Source: an uncultured Campylobacter sp. (lineage in GTDB: Bacteria; Campylobacterota; Campylobacteria; Campylobacterales; Campylobacteraceae). From it: a stretch of DNA of 21,862 bases. Shown here piece after piece: positions 14,339-21,862 of this stretch. The stretch spans positions 1-21,862 of the forward strand of contig NZ_CALIII010000419.1 in NCBI RefSeq assembly GCF_938018145.1, given 5' to 3'. Both the position numbers and the translations under genes were made by a program. Each line of letters opens with the position of its first letter. The first letter of the stretch is position 1. The notes below the pieces were generated by a model. That model was given only the letters and a program-made list of their open reading frames with translations, was not told the DNA's origin and ran no database searches.

Positions 14339-14782
14339 TTAGTAGTTTCGGACGCAGCGGATGAAGTGGCGATCTGAAGATCTTTCGAAGTCGCCGTAGC
14401 TACCGTCTATAAAATTCACATTCCATATACAATTCCTACTGATTACACTTTTTTCACTTGTCCAATATTTCCCAGATTCGATATTTTTAAAGGCTTCGTT
14501 TATCGCTGGATTATACCTACCATCGTCGGTAATGCTCAAAAGTTCGAATCTAGTAGGCAGCCTCCAGTCCGAATATCCGGCTAGACCTAGCTTTTCGCAA
14601 TAGCGTCTAGAGTCATTCCATTCGTATTTATAAGTAGTGTTGTCCTGCCACATTAATCTCCCAAGCTTGTCTTCCTCGCATATTACGACTCTTTTATCGT
14701 CGTCCCTATGACAAACAGCTTTTAAGGCTTCGGAGTTCGCTGATACAAAAAGTAGCGCTATAGCTATTAAATATTTATTCAT
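14339..14782 (-). CDS. exported single-domain DUF1566 protein
   Basis: This 147-aa protein has a signal peptide (MNKYLIAIALLFVSANSEA) and one DUF1566 (Lcl C-terminal) domain over about 20-147. Domain marks: CHRDDDKRVVICEEDKLG, LMWQD, YCEKLGLAGYSDWRLPTR, ELLSI, YWTSEK and FIRCVRNY. The Cys before CEE and the RYC/IRC cysteines suggest periplasmic or surface disulfides. The DUF1566 fold is related to C-type-lectin/FGE-like domains and is thought to bind ligands or glycans; no enzyme residues are seen. It is the last gene of the mcrC-linked array, 30 bases behind its paralogue. Confidence 0.85.
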   Translation of the reverse strand: MNKYLIAIALLFVSANSEALKAVCHRDDDKRVVICEEDKLGRLMWQDNTTYKYEWNDSRRYCEKLGLAGYSDWRLPTRFELLSITDDGRYNPAINEAFKNIESGKYWTSEKSVISRNCIWNVNFIDGSYGDFERSSDRHFIRCVRNY

Positions 14783-14812
14783 AGATTATCCTTTATTTTT
14801 AATTTTCTAATA

Positions 14813-15769
14813 TCAATACTCTCTCACGCATCTTGCAAAGCAATCAGCATTCTCTCCGGCCCAGCCGACGCCGCCGAATAAATCAAAACTGATAAGCAGC
14901 ATGATGGACGGATATTCTGCGTGCTTCGTATTGCTCCAGTACAAACCGGTTTCGAAGTTTTTAAAAACAGGATTTATGGATCCGCTAGAATAATAGCGAC
15001 CATCAGTTATACTTATCAGCTCTTTCCTGCTAGGTAGTTTCCAGTCGCTAAAGCCTGCAAATTTTAAATCCTTGCAGTATTGTTTTGCTTCATCTAACGT
15101 CCCTTTAAATATTTCGGCGCCGTCTTGCCACATTAGTCTATACGCCGTGTCTATCACAACCTCTTTAACATCGTTTCGACGCATAAAGTTGTTATGTTCC
15201 AACAAAATATAATCGGATGACACTATTTTGGGTTCAGCCAAATTTGAAATTACCTTCAAAATATCATCCAATACTTTAGGTTCATTGCTTTTAGGTCGCA
15301 TATTTTGACCTGCTTGAGGGGATTTAACAACCCTAACGCAACGAATGTAATAACGATTGGTTAATTTAATACCCCATGCCCCTTCGCTACCTTTAAAACT
15401 TACGGCCCATGCATTGGACGAATCGGCGGAATTTTTTACGGAACTCCAGTAATATGCCGATTTGGCGTTCTTAAAAGCTTCGTTTATAGTTAACTTGTTT
15501 TCGCTATCGGCAGTGATACTTAAAAGCTCCGATCTAGTAGGCAATCTCCAATCTGAACGACCGGCCAAATTTAGATCCTCGCAATAGCGGCCCGCCTCAT
15601 CCCAAGTGCCTTGAAAAATTTCCGCTCCATCCTGCCATTCAAGCTTACCTAGTTTTGCTTCCTCGCATATTACGATATTTTCAGCGTCATTTTTATCGCA
15701 AAACGCCTTTAAGGCTTCGGCATTTAAGGTTACACAAAATAGCGTTAAGGTTATAAAAAATTTATTCAC
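14813..15769 (-). CDS. exported protein with two DUF1566 domains
   Basis: This 318-aa protein has a signal peptide (first 19 residues) and two DUF1566 domains. The first (about 20-150) begins CDKNDAENIVICEEAKLGKL and resembles the single-domain paralogues; it carries LEWQD, YCEDLNLAGRSDWRLPTR and YYIRCVR. A linker with Pro and Asn leads to the second (about 205-318), which starts VVIDTAYRLMWQDG like the C-terminal domains of the long paralogues. It has a divergent end (ISFDLFGGVGW, FARCVREY). It looks like a fusion of the two domain types present in the array. The start is GTG at 15769 with AAAGGAA upstream. Confidence 0.85.
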   Translation of the reverse strand: MNKFFITLTLFCVTLNAEALKAFCDKNDAENIVICEEAKLGKLEWQDGAEIFQGTWDEAGRYCEDLNLAGRSDWRLPTRSELLSITADSENKLTINEAFKNAKSAYYWSSVKNSADSSNAWAVSFKGSEGAWGIKLTNRYYIRCVRVVKSPQAGQNMRPKSNEPKVLDDILKVISNLAEPKIVSSDYILLEHNNFMRRNDVKEVVIDTAYRLMWQDGAEIFKGTLDEAKQYCKDLKFAGFSDWKLPSRKELISITDGRYYSSGSINPVFKNFETGLYWSNTKHAEYPSIMLLISFDLFGGVGWAGENADCFARCVREY

Positions 15770-15826
15770 GAATTTTTCCTTTATTTTAATCTTATTTATA
15801 CAGCTGTTTCTACGGAAACTTCAAAA

Positions 15827-16978
15827 TCAATACCGTCTAACGCATCGTACAAAACTTTTACCGGACGCGCTACTCCAACCTTCGTATCCGAATTTAAAAT
15901 TTACGACCCAAGCATTAGGTGAGCTATCCGCGCTTTTCATAGAGCTCCAGTATCGATCCTGCTTAACGTTTTTAAAGGTGCCGTTTATAGCTGGATGATC
16001 CTTGCTATCGTCAATGATGCTCAAAAGCTCAGATCTTGTAGGCAGGCTCCAGTCGTCATACCATGCAAAATTTAAGTTTTCACAGTAATGCTTAGCTTCG
16101 TCCCATGTGCCCTCAAATATTTTATCATCGTCTTGCCACATCAATCTATAAGTAGTATCCACTACGGTTCTTTCACTATCGTCACGATACGTCACTTCAT
16201 AACTTGAAGGCATCGTTTCGGACTGAGTTAAATTTGGAGTTTGTGTCCTAGAGTTAGATGCATAAGAAAACATTTCATTATAGTATATGATCATGGGGAC
16301 AAACCGGGAAGAGGATTTATGTTTTTCAATATCTTCCTTCATCATTTCAACGACAGCTAATTTTATACCAAGAGCCTTTTGACCATTCAATGTTGGAATT
16401 TCTTTGTCTATTAGGCTAGTAGGAATAGCCTCAGATAACATTAAGGAAAATAGACAGTTTCTTTCTTTTGTTTTTTCTTGATAGCATTGCATTGTAGCTT
16501 CTGCAAAAGCATGGATAATTGCTTTTGTATGCTTGTCGGCGCTTACTTTTTCTTCGCTTATTGACTTTAGTAGATCCAACATTTTTTTGCTGCGTATTTT
16601 GAGGTATTTATACTCAGAATTTATCAAACTATAATTCATAAGCAGAACCGACCGTTTAAAATCCGTCTCTAGTCCTAAGCCAAGCATATATTGCTCTCCC
16701 AGCTTTTGGCACGCTTCGTAAAAGCCTCTATAACAGTATTTGGTCCTAAATTTAGCTAGTTCTTTATACTTGCCATTTCTCAAAAGCCCATCAGGATCTT
16801 CATCCATATACTCGTTAAAAACTCTTTTATAAGCCTCTCCTTTTAATGCAGGCGGAAGTCCGGCTTTTTTAAATTCTGACTTGTAAAACTCTTCGGCCTC
16901 AACTTCACTCATCTGATCGGCAGTTGCACCTACGGCGAAGATTGCAAAAAGTGCTATAAACGCTAGAATTTTTTTCAT
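15827..16978 (-). CDS. exported protein: four-cysteine module plus DUF1566 domain
   Basis: This 383-aa protein starts with a signal peptide (MKKILAFIALFAIFAVGATA). I chose ATG at 16978, after a TAGGAGC site, over an upstream one whose first residues overlap the previous gene remnant. Mature part: a module of about 220 residues with LKGEAYKRVFNEY, YCYRGFYEACQKLGEQYMLGLGL and CYQEKTKERNC, shared with the 17449 and 18615 genes. It has a Sel1-like look (EACxxLG) but is not a clear repeat. A C-terminal DUF1566 domain follows (VVDTTYRLMWQDD to FVRCVRRY). Here the conserved DWRLP motif reads DWSLP, so one conserved Arg is lost. Confidence 0.8.
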   Translation of the reverse strand: MKKILAFIALFAIFAVGATADQMSEVEAEEFYKSEFKKAGLPPALKGEAYKRVFNEYMDEDPDGLLRNGKYKELAKFRTKYCYRGFYEACQKLGEQYMLGLGLETDFKRSVLLMNYSLINSEYKYLKIRSKKMLDLLKSISEEKVSADKHTKAIIHAFAEATMQCYQEKTKERNCLFSLMLSEAIPTSLIDKEIPTLNGQKALGIKLAVVEMMKEDIEKHKSSSRFVPMIIYYNEMFSYASNSRTQTPNLTQSETMPSSYEVTYRDDSERTVVDTTYRLMWQDDDKIFEGTWDEAKHYCENLNFAWYDDWSLPTRSELLSIIDDSKDHPAINGTFKNVKQDRYWSSMKSADSSPNAWVVNFKFGYEGWSSASGKSFVRCVRRY

Positions 16979-16992
16979 TTTTGCTCCTAAAA

Positions 16993-18132
16993 TTAATAGT
17001 TGCGTACGCAACGAACGAAATTTCGATCGTTAGCTCCGCCGTAATTGTCACTATCCCGTGCATATTTTATCTTTGATACAAATAAAAAAGATGAAGATTT
17101 TGGATGCTTTGTAGAGCTCCATAGATATTGTTCTTCTGTGTTTTTGAAAAACATTGTTCTTGTTTTTATTTGGTATCCTCAAAAACTCATCCTTGCTCGG
17201 TAGCCTTCAATTCGAGTATCCCGTGAAATTTAAATTTTCGCAGTAACGTTTCGCTGTGCTCTAATCGCCTTCAAATATATCCGCTCCGTCTTGCCACATC
17301 AGCTTATATACGCTATCTATCACGATGTTTTTGCTATCGTCGCGGTATATATCCGCTTACTTTTTAGACTCATGTTTGCTATCTATGCTGCCAAGCAGGG
17401 CATTGACCTCGTCAATCTCATTTTGCGAGAGCTTTTTATTGAGCTCTTTTATTTTAAAAAAACCGCCAAAAATTTAAAAATCTTAGATTCCGCCTCGCCG
17501 TTTCGCTTTAAATCCAGAGCCGCTAGGCCAGGAAATACCACTTCATCATAATCTTTTTTTGTTAAGCCCAGCATATCGGTTGGAAGCATGGTGCTATAAA
17601 CAAGCGCTATCGCGCATGCGTCTTTTACTCCGATATTATCTTTACAATCCGAAGCGTAGGCTCTAAATTTACTATTTATGACTTTTACTACTTCTTCGTC
17701 CGGATATTTGGCTAGCTCGTCCGCTATGTCCAAGGTTAGTTTATAATACTCCCTAAGCCCTTCGTATTTGGTGTTTTTTATAGCATATTCTATATATTTT
17801 TTAGCATCACTAAAATTTATTTGAGTATATAGTCCGACCATAAAATCCCCGCCGTAATCGCCGCAAGCCTCGGGCAAGCCTCTTTTGCAGTAGAATAGTT
17901 GCATTTCGCCGATTTTTTTAAAGTTATGATTATCCCAGTCGTCGAAAGGCTCGTTTCGGTATTGCGTAAATACGGTATCATACGCCTTGCCTTTTAGTGG
18001 AGTTGGCATACCACCTAAAAGCCTATCGGCGCCCCTACTAAAGGCCGAACCCACGTCGTCTAAAAATCCCTTTGCGCCCGCCAAACTAGCAAGCGCAACC
18101 AAAAGTACAAAAGGTGCAATTAACTTTTTCAT
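16993..18132 (-). pseudogene. broken paralogue: four-cysteine module plus decayed DUF1566 domain
   Basis: The intact first part (17449-18132, 227 codons) encodes a signal peptide (MKKLIAPFVLLVALASLAGA) and the four-cysteine module (LKGKAYDTVFTQY, YCKRGLPEACGDYGGDFMVG, CKDNIGVKDAC). It ends FKFLAVFLK after a run of seven T. One more T in that run would restore a frame that runs on with KIKELNKKLSQNEIDEVNAL and, past one stop, into a DUF1566 domain: VYKLMWQDGADIFEGD, stop, STAKRYCENLNFTGYSN, stop, RLPSKDEFL, and finally NDRNFVRCVRNY at 16993. The two stops sit where paralogues have Trp. The truncated N-terminal product could still be made. Confidence 0.8.
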
Positions 18133-18155
18133 ATTTTCTTTCTAAAATTTAAATT

Positions 18156-18605
18156 TTATTGATGATCTCTCACGCAGCGCACGAAATTTGACTTATCTAG
18201 CTCGCTCCAATTATCTCCGCCTCGTTTAAAAACCACTATCCACGCGCGGTTTTTATCGCCTTCAAATTTATCCCCGCTCCAATAAGACGCGCCGACTCCG
18301 GCTATGTATTTAAACTCTTTTTTTATAGCCGGTTCATATCTGCTTTTATCGGCTATGCTTAAAATTTCAGCCTTATTCGGTAGTCTCCAGCCGGCGTATC
18401 CAGCAAAATTTAGATTCTCGCAGTAGTCTTTAGCCTGCTCAAACGTAGCCTCCGCTATCTTTGCGCCGTCTTGCCACATTAGATTTCCAAGCTTTTTGTC
18501 TGCGCATACGACAACCTCGTTGGCGTCGTCTCTTTGACACCGCGGCGTTATCTCCGCCGCGTTTAAAAGAGCGCAAAATGCTGCTAGAAAGATAAATTTT
18601 TTCAT
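18156..18605 (-). CDS. exported single-domain DUF1566 protein
   Basis: This 149-aa protein has a signal peptide (MKKFIFLAAFCALLNAAE) and one DUF1566 domain. CQRDDANEVVVCADKKLGNL opens the domain, followed by LMWQD, YCENLNFAGYAGWRLPNK, EILSI, SYWSG and NFVRCVRDH. It has the same two opening cysteines as the 14339 protein and the first domain of the 14813 protein, which defines the single-domain subtype. It lies 9 bases behind the 764-aa gene and 22 bases before the broken paralogue, so all are one transcription unit. Confidence 0.85.
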   Translation of the reverse strand: MKKFIFLAAFCALLNAAEITPRCQRDDANEVVVCADKKLGNLMWQDGAKIAEATFEQAKDYCENLNFAGYAGWRLPNKAEILSIADKSRYEPAIKKEFKYIAGVGASYWSGDKFEGDKNRAWIVVFKRGGDNWSELDKSNFVRCVRDHQ

Positions 18606-18614
18606 ATTTTCTCC

Positions 18615-20909
18615 TTATTTTAAATTTCTCACGCAGCGTGCGAAGTTATCTGCCGAGTTTATCTTGACCCAGTTGTCAAAGCCACTACCAAACTGCACGA
18701 CCCAGACTCCGCCGGCATCAAAGCTAGCTCCGGTCGAGCTCCAATACGAGCCGTATTTGTCGCTGCCGTCTTTGCCTACGTGCTTAAACGCCTTGTTTAT
18801 AGCCGGTTTATATCTGCCGTAGTCGGTTATACTCAAAAGCTCGCTGGCGCTTGGCAATCTCCAGTCCGAGTAGCCGCCGTAGTTTAAATTTTCGCAGTAG
18901 CTCACGGCGTCTTTATACGAACCTTTAAAAATTTCCGCCGCATCTTGCCACGCTAAACCATAAATCGCATCTACGACGATGCCGGAGTTTACGTCTATGC
19001 TAAAACCGTCGGTGAATTTGTATTTTTTGCCTAAAATTTGCAAATTTGACTGCGGCATTGTGGACGCAGGCGTTTGCTGAGGCAAGGAAGCTTGCGGCGC
19101 CTGAGTTTGACTTGGGATATATTCTTTAAATATATCTCTCTTGTATTCTAGAAAATGAGAAATATCGGCTTGTTCCCTGGCTGCGCTACTATCCGCAAAT
19201 ATACTAACAGCAACAAGAGAAAGCTCAACCGGACTACGCTCTTTGCCGTCCAGCGTAAGGCTACCGACCTGACTAGGAAGCATTTCCGATAAATTCATAA
19301 AAATTATGCAAGCCGAGTAATCTTTTTCCAAGCAAGCTGTAAGTGTCCCTATATACATTTGCTTGGCGATCGCAAGCTCTTTGCCTTTACCCGCATTGCT
19401 CTTCTTTGCCGTTATTATAAATCCGATGTTTTGAGCAACCCTATCTTTTAGATACTCATAATCCGTATTTTTAGCAACGTGGTTAAAAAGATTTTGAGCT
19501 GATTCGAAATCCACGTCTAATCCTATGCCCAGCATGAAATTTTCTCCCAGCCTCATGCAGGCCTCCAAAACACCTTTTTGGCAATACCCCAAACTCGTTT
19601 CATTAAAATTCTTGAAATCTTCTTTAAGCCAAAACGTATTGGAGTCTCTTATATACCCCTTGCGCTCGTCTTCATATCTGCTTTTAGGAAGTGATTCAAA
19701 CTTAAAATTTTGTTTTATATTTTGTTGCGAGCTTTGGTCTAAATTTTGCTTACTTGTATTTTTAAAGTAAGCCTTGATCTTATCTGTCAAATACGGTTCT
19801 ACCTCTCGGTAAGTTAAAGTATATTTGTCTGAGCTTGCGCTGTTGGACAGATAGAATGTATCGATTGAACCCTGATCTATTATAAAATAATCATTTACGA
19901 TTTTTATATTCGCTTTGTCTTTTACGGTTTTAATTTCTTGCAAGCGTTCATTATCGCGAGAATCATATCCATATTTGTCTAAATTATCCGCTATATGCTT
20001 TTTAATAGCCGCAGCCAAACCCACTTTATTTTTTACAATATCTGAGGTTGGTATCTCCTTTTCGCCTATGTAAATTTGCGATTCAAAAGCAGGATGAGCC
20101 GTACCACAAGCATCATAATGATCATAATTTCCTATCAATACCATATCTTTATAGACATAATAAACATTTCTACTAGATGTTCTCCCTTGGCTACTACAAA
20201 AAAATCCATGATCGGTTTTAACGAAATCCTCTATCATTCTTTCGGCATATTCTTTAAGATCGGCAGTCTTTATGAGCGGATATTGAACGCTCATATCTTC
20301 GTGACACTCATAGGCTTCACCTTCATCATTATATTTTCTTTTCTGACAAACAAGGCCTTTAAAAATCGGCACATGAAGCTTTTGTTTCAAAGTCTCCTCT
20401 CTAATATCTCCGCTTTTTGAGGTAATTTTTATTTTGACTTCATCTGCGGAAAGTAGCTTAATATCGACTTTTTTTGCATAATCATCGTATGCTCTACAAG
20501 AAACGCCCGATACGTCAAAATCGATTTTTTCAAGCCTATCGTCCATATTGCATCCAAAACGATTAGGGCCCATGGTTACCTCCCAGCTCCCCTGCTCTTT
20601 TCCGCCCGTTGCTTTTGTCGGTTTTAGCGCTGTTAATATAACACTGACATTGGAGTCGTCCGACGAATATACCACCTGGCTTCCATACCAAAATTTAGCG
20701 TCTATTTTGCCGTATTGCGTTTCTTGGGCTTGCGGACTTGAAGCTCCCTCATCGCTTCGGCTCTCGGCTACGCTTTGCCGTTCGCTTGCTTTGGCTGTAG
20801 CTTTTGCGCCGCCGGTACCGGCATCTTTTAAAATACTTCCAAATTTTACGGCGTTTGCCAATTGAAAACATAAGCCTACCGCCAATGCGACCATTAGAAA
20901 TTTTTTCAT
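18615..20909 (-). CDS. large exported protein: DUF3298-like, four-cysteine module and DUF1566 domain
   Basis: This 764-aa protein has a signal peptide (1-20), an unclassified N-terminal domain (about 65-190) with Cys120, Cys138 and Cys188, and a region over about 205-385 that resembles the DUF4163/DUF3298 fold of RsiV and PdaC: YAERMIEDFVKTD, then CGTAHPAFESQIYIGEKEIP and YREVEPYLTDKIKAY. The four-cysteine module follows (YCQKGVLEACMRLGENFMLG at 442-461, CLEKDYSAC at 526-534), then a Pro/Gln-rich linker and a DUF1566 domain (about 640-764). Its ATG overlaps the mcrC stop (20906-20909), and AAGGAGAT lies within the end of mcrC, so the two genes are coupled. It is the founder-like full-length member of the array. 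Confidence 0.8.
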   Translation of the reverse strand: MKKFLMVALAVGLCFQLANAVKFGSILKDAGTGGAKATAKASERQSVAESRSDEGASSPQAQETQYGKIDAKFWYGSQVVYSSDDSNVSVILTALKPTKATGGKEQGSWEVTMGPNRFGCNMDDRLEKIDFDVSGVSCRAYDDYAKKVDIKLLSADEVKIKITSKSGDIREETLKQKLHVPIFKGLVCQKRKYNDEGEAYECHEDMSVQYPLIKTADLKEYAERMIEDFVKTDHGFFCSSQGRTSSRNVYYVYKDMVLIGNYDHYDACGTAHPAFESQIYIGEKEIPTSDIVKNKVGLAAAIKKHIADNLDKYGYDSRDNERLQEIKTVKDKANIKIVNDYFIIDQGSIDTFYLSNSASSDKYTLTYREVEPYLTDKIKAYFKNTSKQNLDQSSQQNIKQNFKFESLPKSRYEDERKGYIRDSNTFWLKEDFKNFNETSLGYCQKGVLEACMRLGENFMLGIGLDVDFESAQNLFNHVAKNTDYEYLKDRVAQNIGFIITAKKSNAGKGKELAIAKQMYIGTLTACLEKDYSACIIFMNLSEMLPSQVGSLTLDGKERSPVELSLVAVSIFADSSAAREQADISHFLEYKRDIFKEYIPSQTQAPQASLPQQTPASTMPQSNLQILGKKYKFTDGFSIDVNSGIVVDAIYGLAWQDAAEIFKGSYKDAVSYCENLNYGGYSDWRLPSASELLSITDYGRYKPAINKAFKHVGKDGSDKYGSYWSSTGASFDAGGVWVVQFGSGFDNWVKINSADNFARCVRNLK

Positions 20910-21862
20910 TTTATCTCCTTGAAGTTTTTCTTTATAGCATTGACTAAATTCGATTTAAAATTGATAATACGCCGCTCAAATTCTTTTTCATAGGTATTTT
21001 CATCATCTGAAGCGTTAAAAATACTTAATAAAAAAACGGGTTCTTTTTCTTGTTTTTTATCTTGAAAAATTGCTTTATTCGGAAAGCTACTTTGAGCATA
21101 TATCAAAATCCCCATTTCTGCTTTATAGGCCGCGATATATTTACCGATTTGGACTAAATTTGATATATCGGTTTCGTTGCAAGGGCTATTTTTATTACAA
21201 AAATGCCTATATTTAGCATCTAAAACGGCTAAAATTTTCCCTTGTTCGTCTGTTATCGCAAAATCAGGTTTCAAATTTGAGTCCGGAATTTTATACTGCG
21301 TTTCTAGCCTAAAATTACCGCCAAATTTGTCTAATACGCTTCTTATGAGCCTCTCGACATAAAGCTCAAAAAGATTAGGCGCATATAGCAAATAACCAAA
21401 ATTTAGATTTTTGACGGCGTTTTCGTTCACGTATCTTGAATCTTGTAAAATGATAACTCTGGCGATTTGTAGAGCGATTTTGTAGTCTTTATAAAGCTCG
21501 TTCATCACGGATTTTGAGTTTAAGGCTACGTTTATATCTTTTACGCTTTTCATCTCGCCGTTAGCGTTAGCTAGCAAAAAATTTCTAATCTCCTTATCGT
21601 AAAGCGCAAATTTAGGGTTTTTTCTAACCAAGATATCGTAAGCTTTTAAAAGCACCCTTGCGACCACTTCGTCGGGCACTCGCGAGCTTTTGCGGCTTGA
21701 AATTTTACCCATAAAGGGCTGATCTTTTTTGATGAAATTTTTAACATCAAGGCTTCCGTGCAGGGCGTAGTCTCTAAAAGGAATCTTTTTATAAACACTT
21801 GGGAAGCCGCTTAGCTTGGCTAGCTTTAAGCGGCTGATAAATGAGGCGTAAAGGACGTCGTC
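20906..21862 (-). CDS. mcrC: McrC-like restriction protein, N-terminus cut by the window edge
   Basis: The frame stays open from 20906 to the window edge (318 residues visible), so the gene begins further right; an internal ATG at 21712 is not the start. Visible marks of the McrC family are the conserved middle part (KIPFRDYALHGSLDVKNFI), a FGYLLYAPNLFELYVERLI segment, and a PD-(D/E)XK core KPDFAI followed by AVLDAKYR and an ISNLVQIGKYIAAY helix. In McrBC, McrC is the nuclease and activates the McrB GTPase motor, which cuts DNA with modified cytosines. McrB would be expected just upstream, outside this window. Its stop overlaps the start of the secreted 764-aa protein by 4 bases, an unusual neighbour. 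Confidence 0.85.
   Translation of the reverse strand, partial: DDVLYASFISRLKLAKLSGFPSVYKKIPFRDYALHGSLDVKNFIKKDQPFMGKISSRKSSRVPDEVVARVLLKAYDILVRKNPKFALYDKEIRNFLLANANGEMKSVKDINVALNSKSVMNELYKDYKIALQIARVIILQDSRYVNENAVKNLNFGYLLYAPNLFELYVERLIRSVLDKFGGNFRLETQYKIPDSNLKPDFAITDEQGKILAVLDAKYRHFCNKNSPCNETDISNLVQIGKYIAAYKAEMGILIYAQSSFPNKAIFQDKKQEKEPVFLLSIFNASDDENTYEKEFERRIINFKSNLVNAIKKNFKEIK

Noticed and set aside
14339..20909. Diversity-generating retroelement target genes (DUF1566 domains occur in such targets)
   Set aside because: No reverse transcriptase gene and no template/variable repeat pair with A-specific differences is visible in the window. The C-terminal ends of the copies differ by ordinary divergence, not at clustered positions.
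20906..21712. Complete 268-aa McrC-like protein starting at 21712
   Set aside because: The frame is open and reads as McrC-like sequence (FRDYALHGSLDVKNFIKKDQ) all the way to the window edge, so the internal ATG is not the start and the gene is partial.

Overview
The window looks like an accessory (variable) region of a low-GC Campylobacterota chromosome, most likely the genus Campylobacter. The reasons are the very frequent AAATTT/AAATTTA words inside genes, the gnTATAAT-type -10 boxes without clear -35 boxes, and the families present: HicAB, a RelB/YoeB-type toxin-antitoxin pair, an McrC-like protein and DUF1566 secreted proteins. Genus is an inference from style; there is no rRNA or core gene in the window to prove it. 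I saw no tRNA, rRNA, CRISPR array, complete insertion sequence or integrase.

Layout. Positions 1-1000 are AT-rich and mostly gene-less, but hold decayed remains of an AbrB/MazE-type antitoxin and of a Gp49/HigB-type toxin. An intact YoeB-like toxin with a RelB/DinJ-like antitoxin follows (1215-1743, minus). Positions 1788-2900 hold more broken coding sequence, including one clear pseudogene (2089-2520) whose putative promoter contains a run of ten C residues, the kind of tract that switches genes on and off in Campylobacter. Next, reading in the minus direction, come hicA, hicB, a small third gene and a 627-aa NERD-nuclease/superfamily I helicase fusion (2924-5673). Three calcineurin-type metallophosphoesterases of different subfamilies lie between 5824 and 8708. 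A membrane protein with a YbjQ/RcsF-like tail and a small exported protein follow (8935-9895), then a divergent XRE-type regulator (10053-10499).

From 10551 to 14244 there are four minus-strand genes: a small helical/TPR-like protein, an unrecognised 358-aa protein, a tail-anchored membrane protein and a soluble VirD4/HerA-like ATPase. Two of their promoters carry the same palindrome (TTTCAGAAGCTTCTGAAA type) and a third carries a half-site, so they are probably co-regulated.

From 14339 to the right edge is a tight minus-strand array: an McrC-like gene cut by the window edge, then six genes for exported proteins. All carry, or once carried, the DUF1566 (Lcl C-terminal) domain. Three of them also share an unnamed cysteine-rich repeat-like module; one of those is broken by a frameshift and stop codons. 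The first exported protein overlaps mcrC by 4 bases. This modular secreted family, expanded next to a restriction gene, is the most unusual part of the window.
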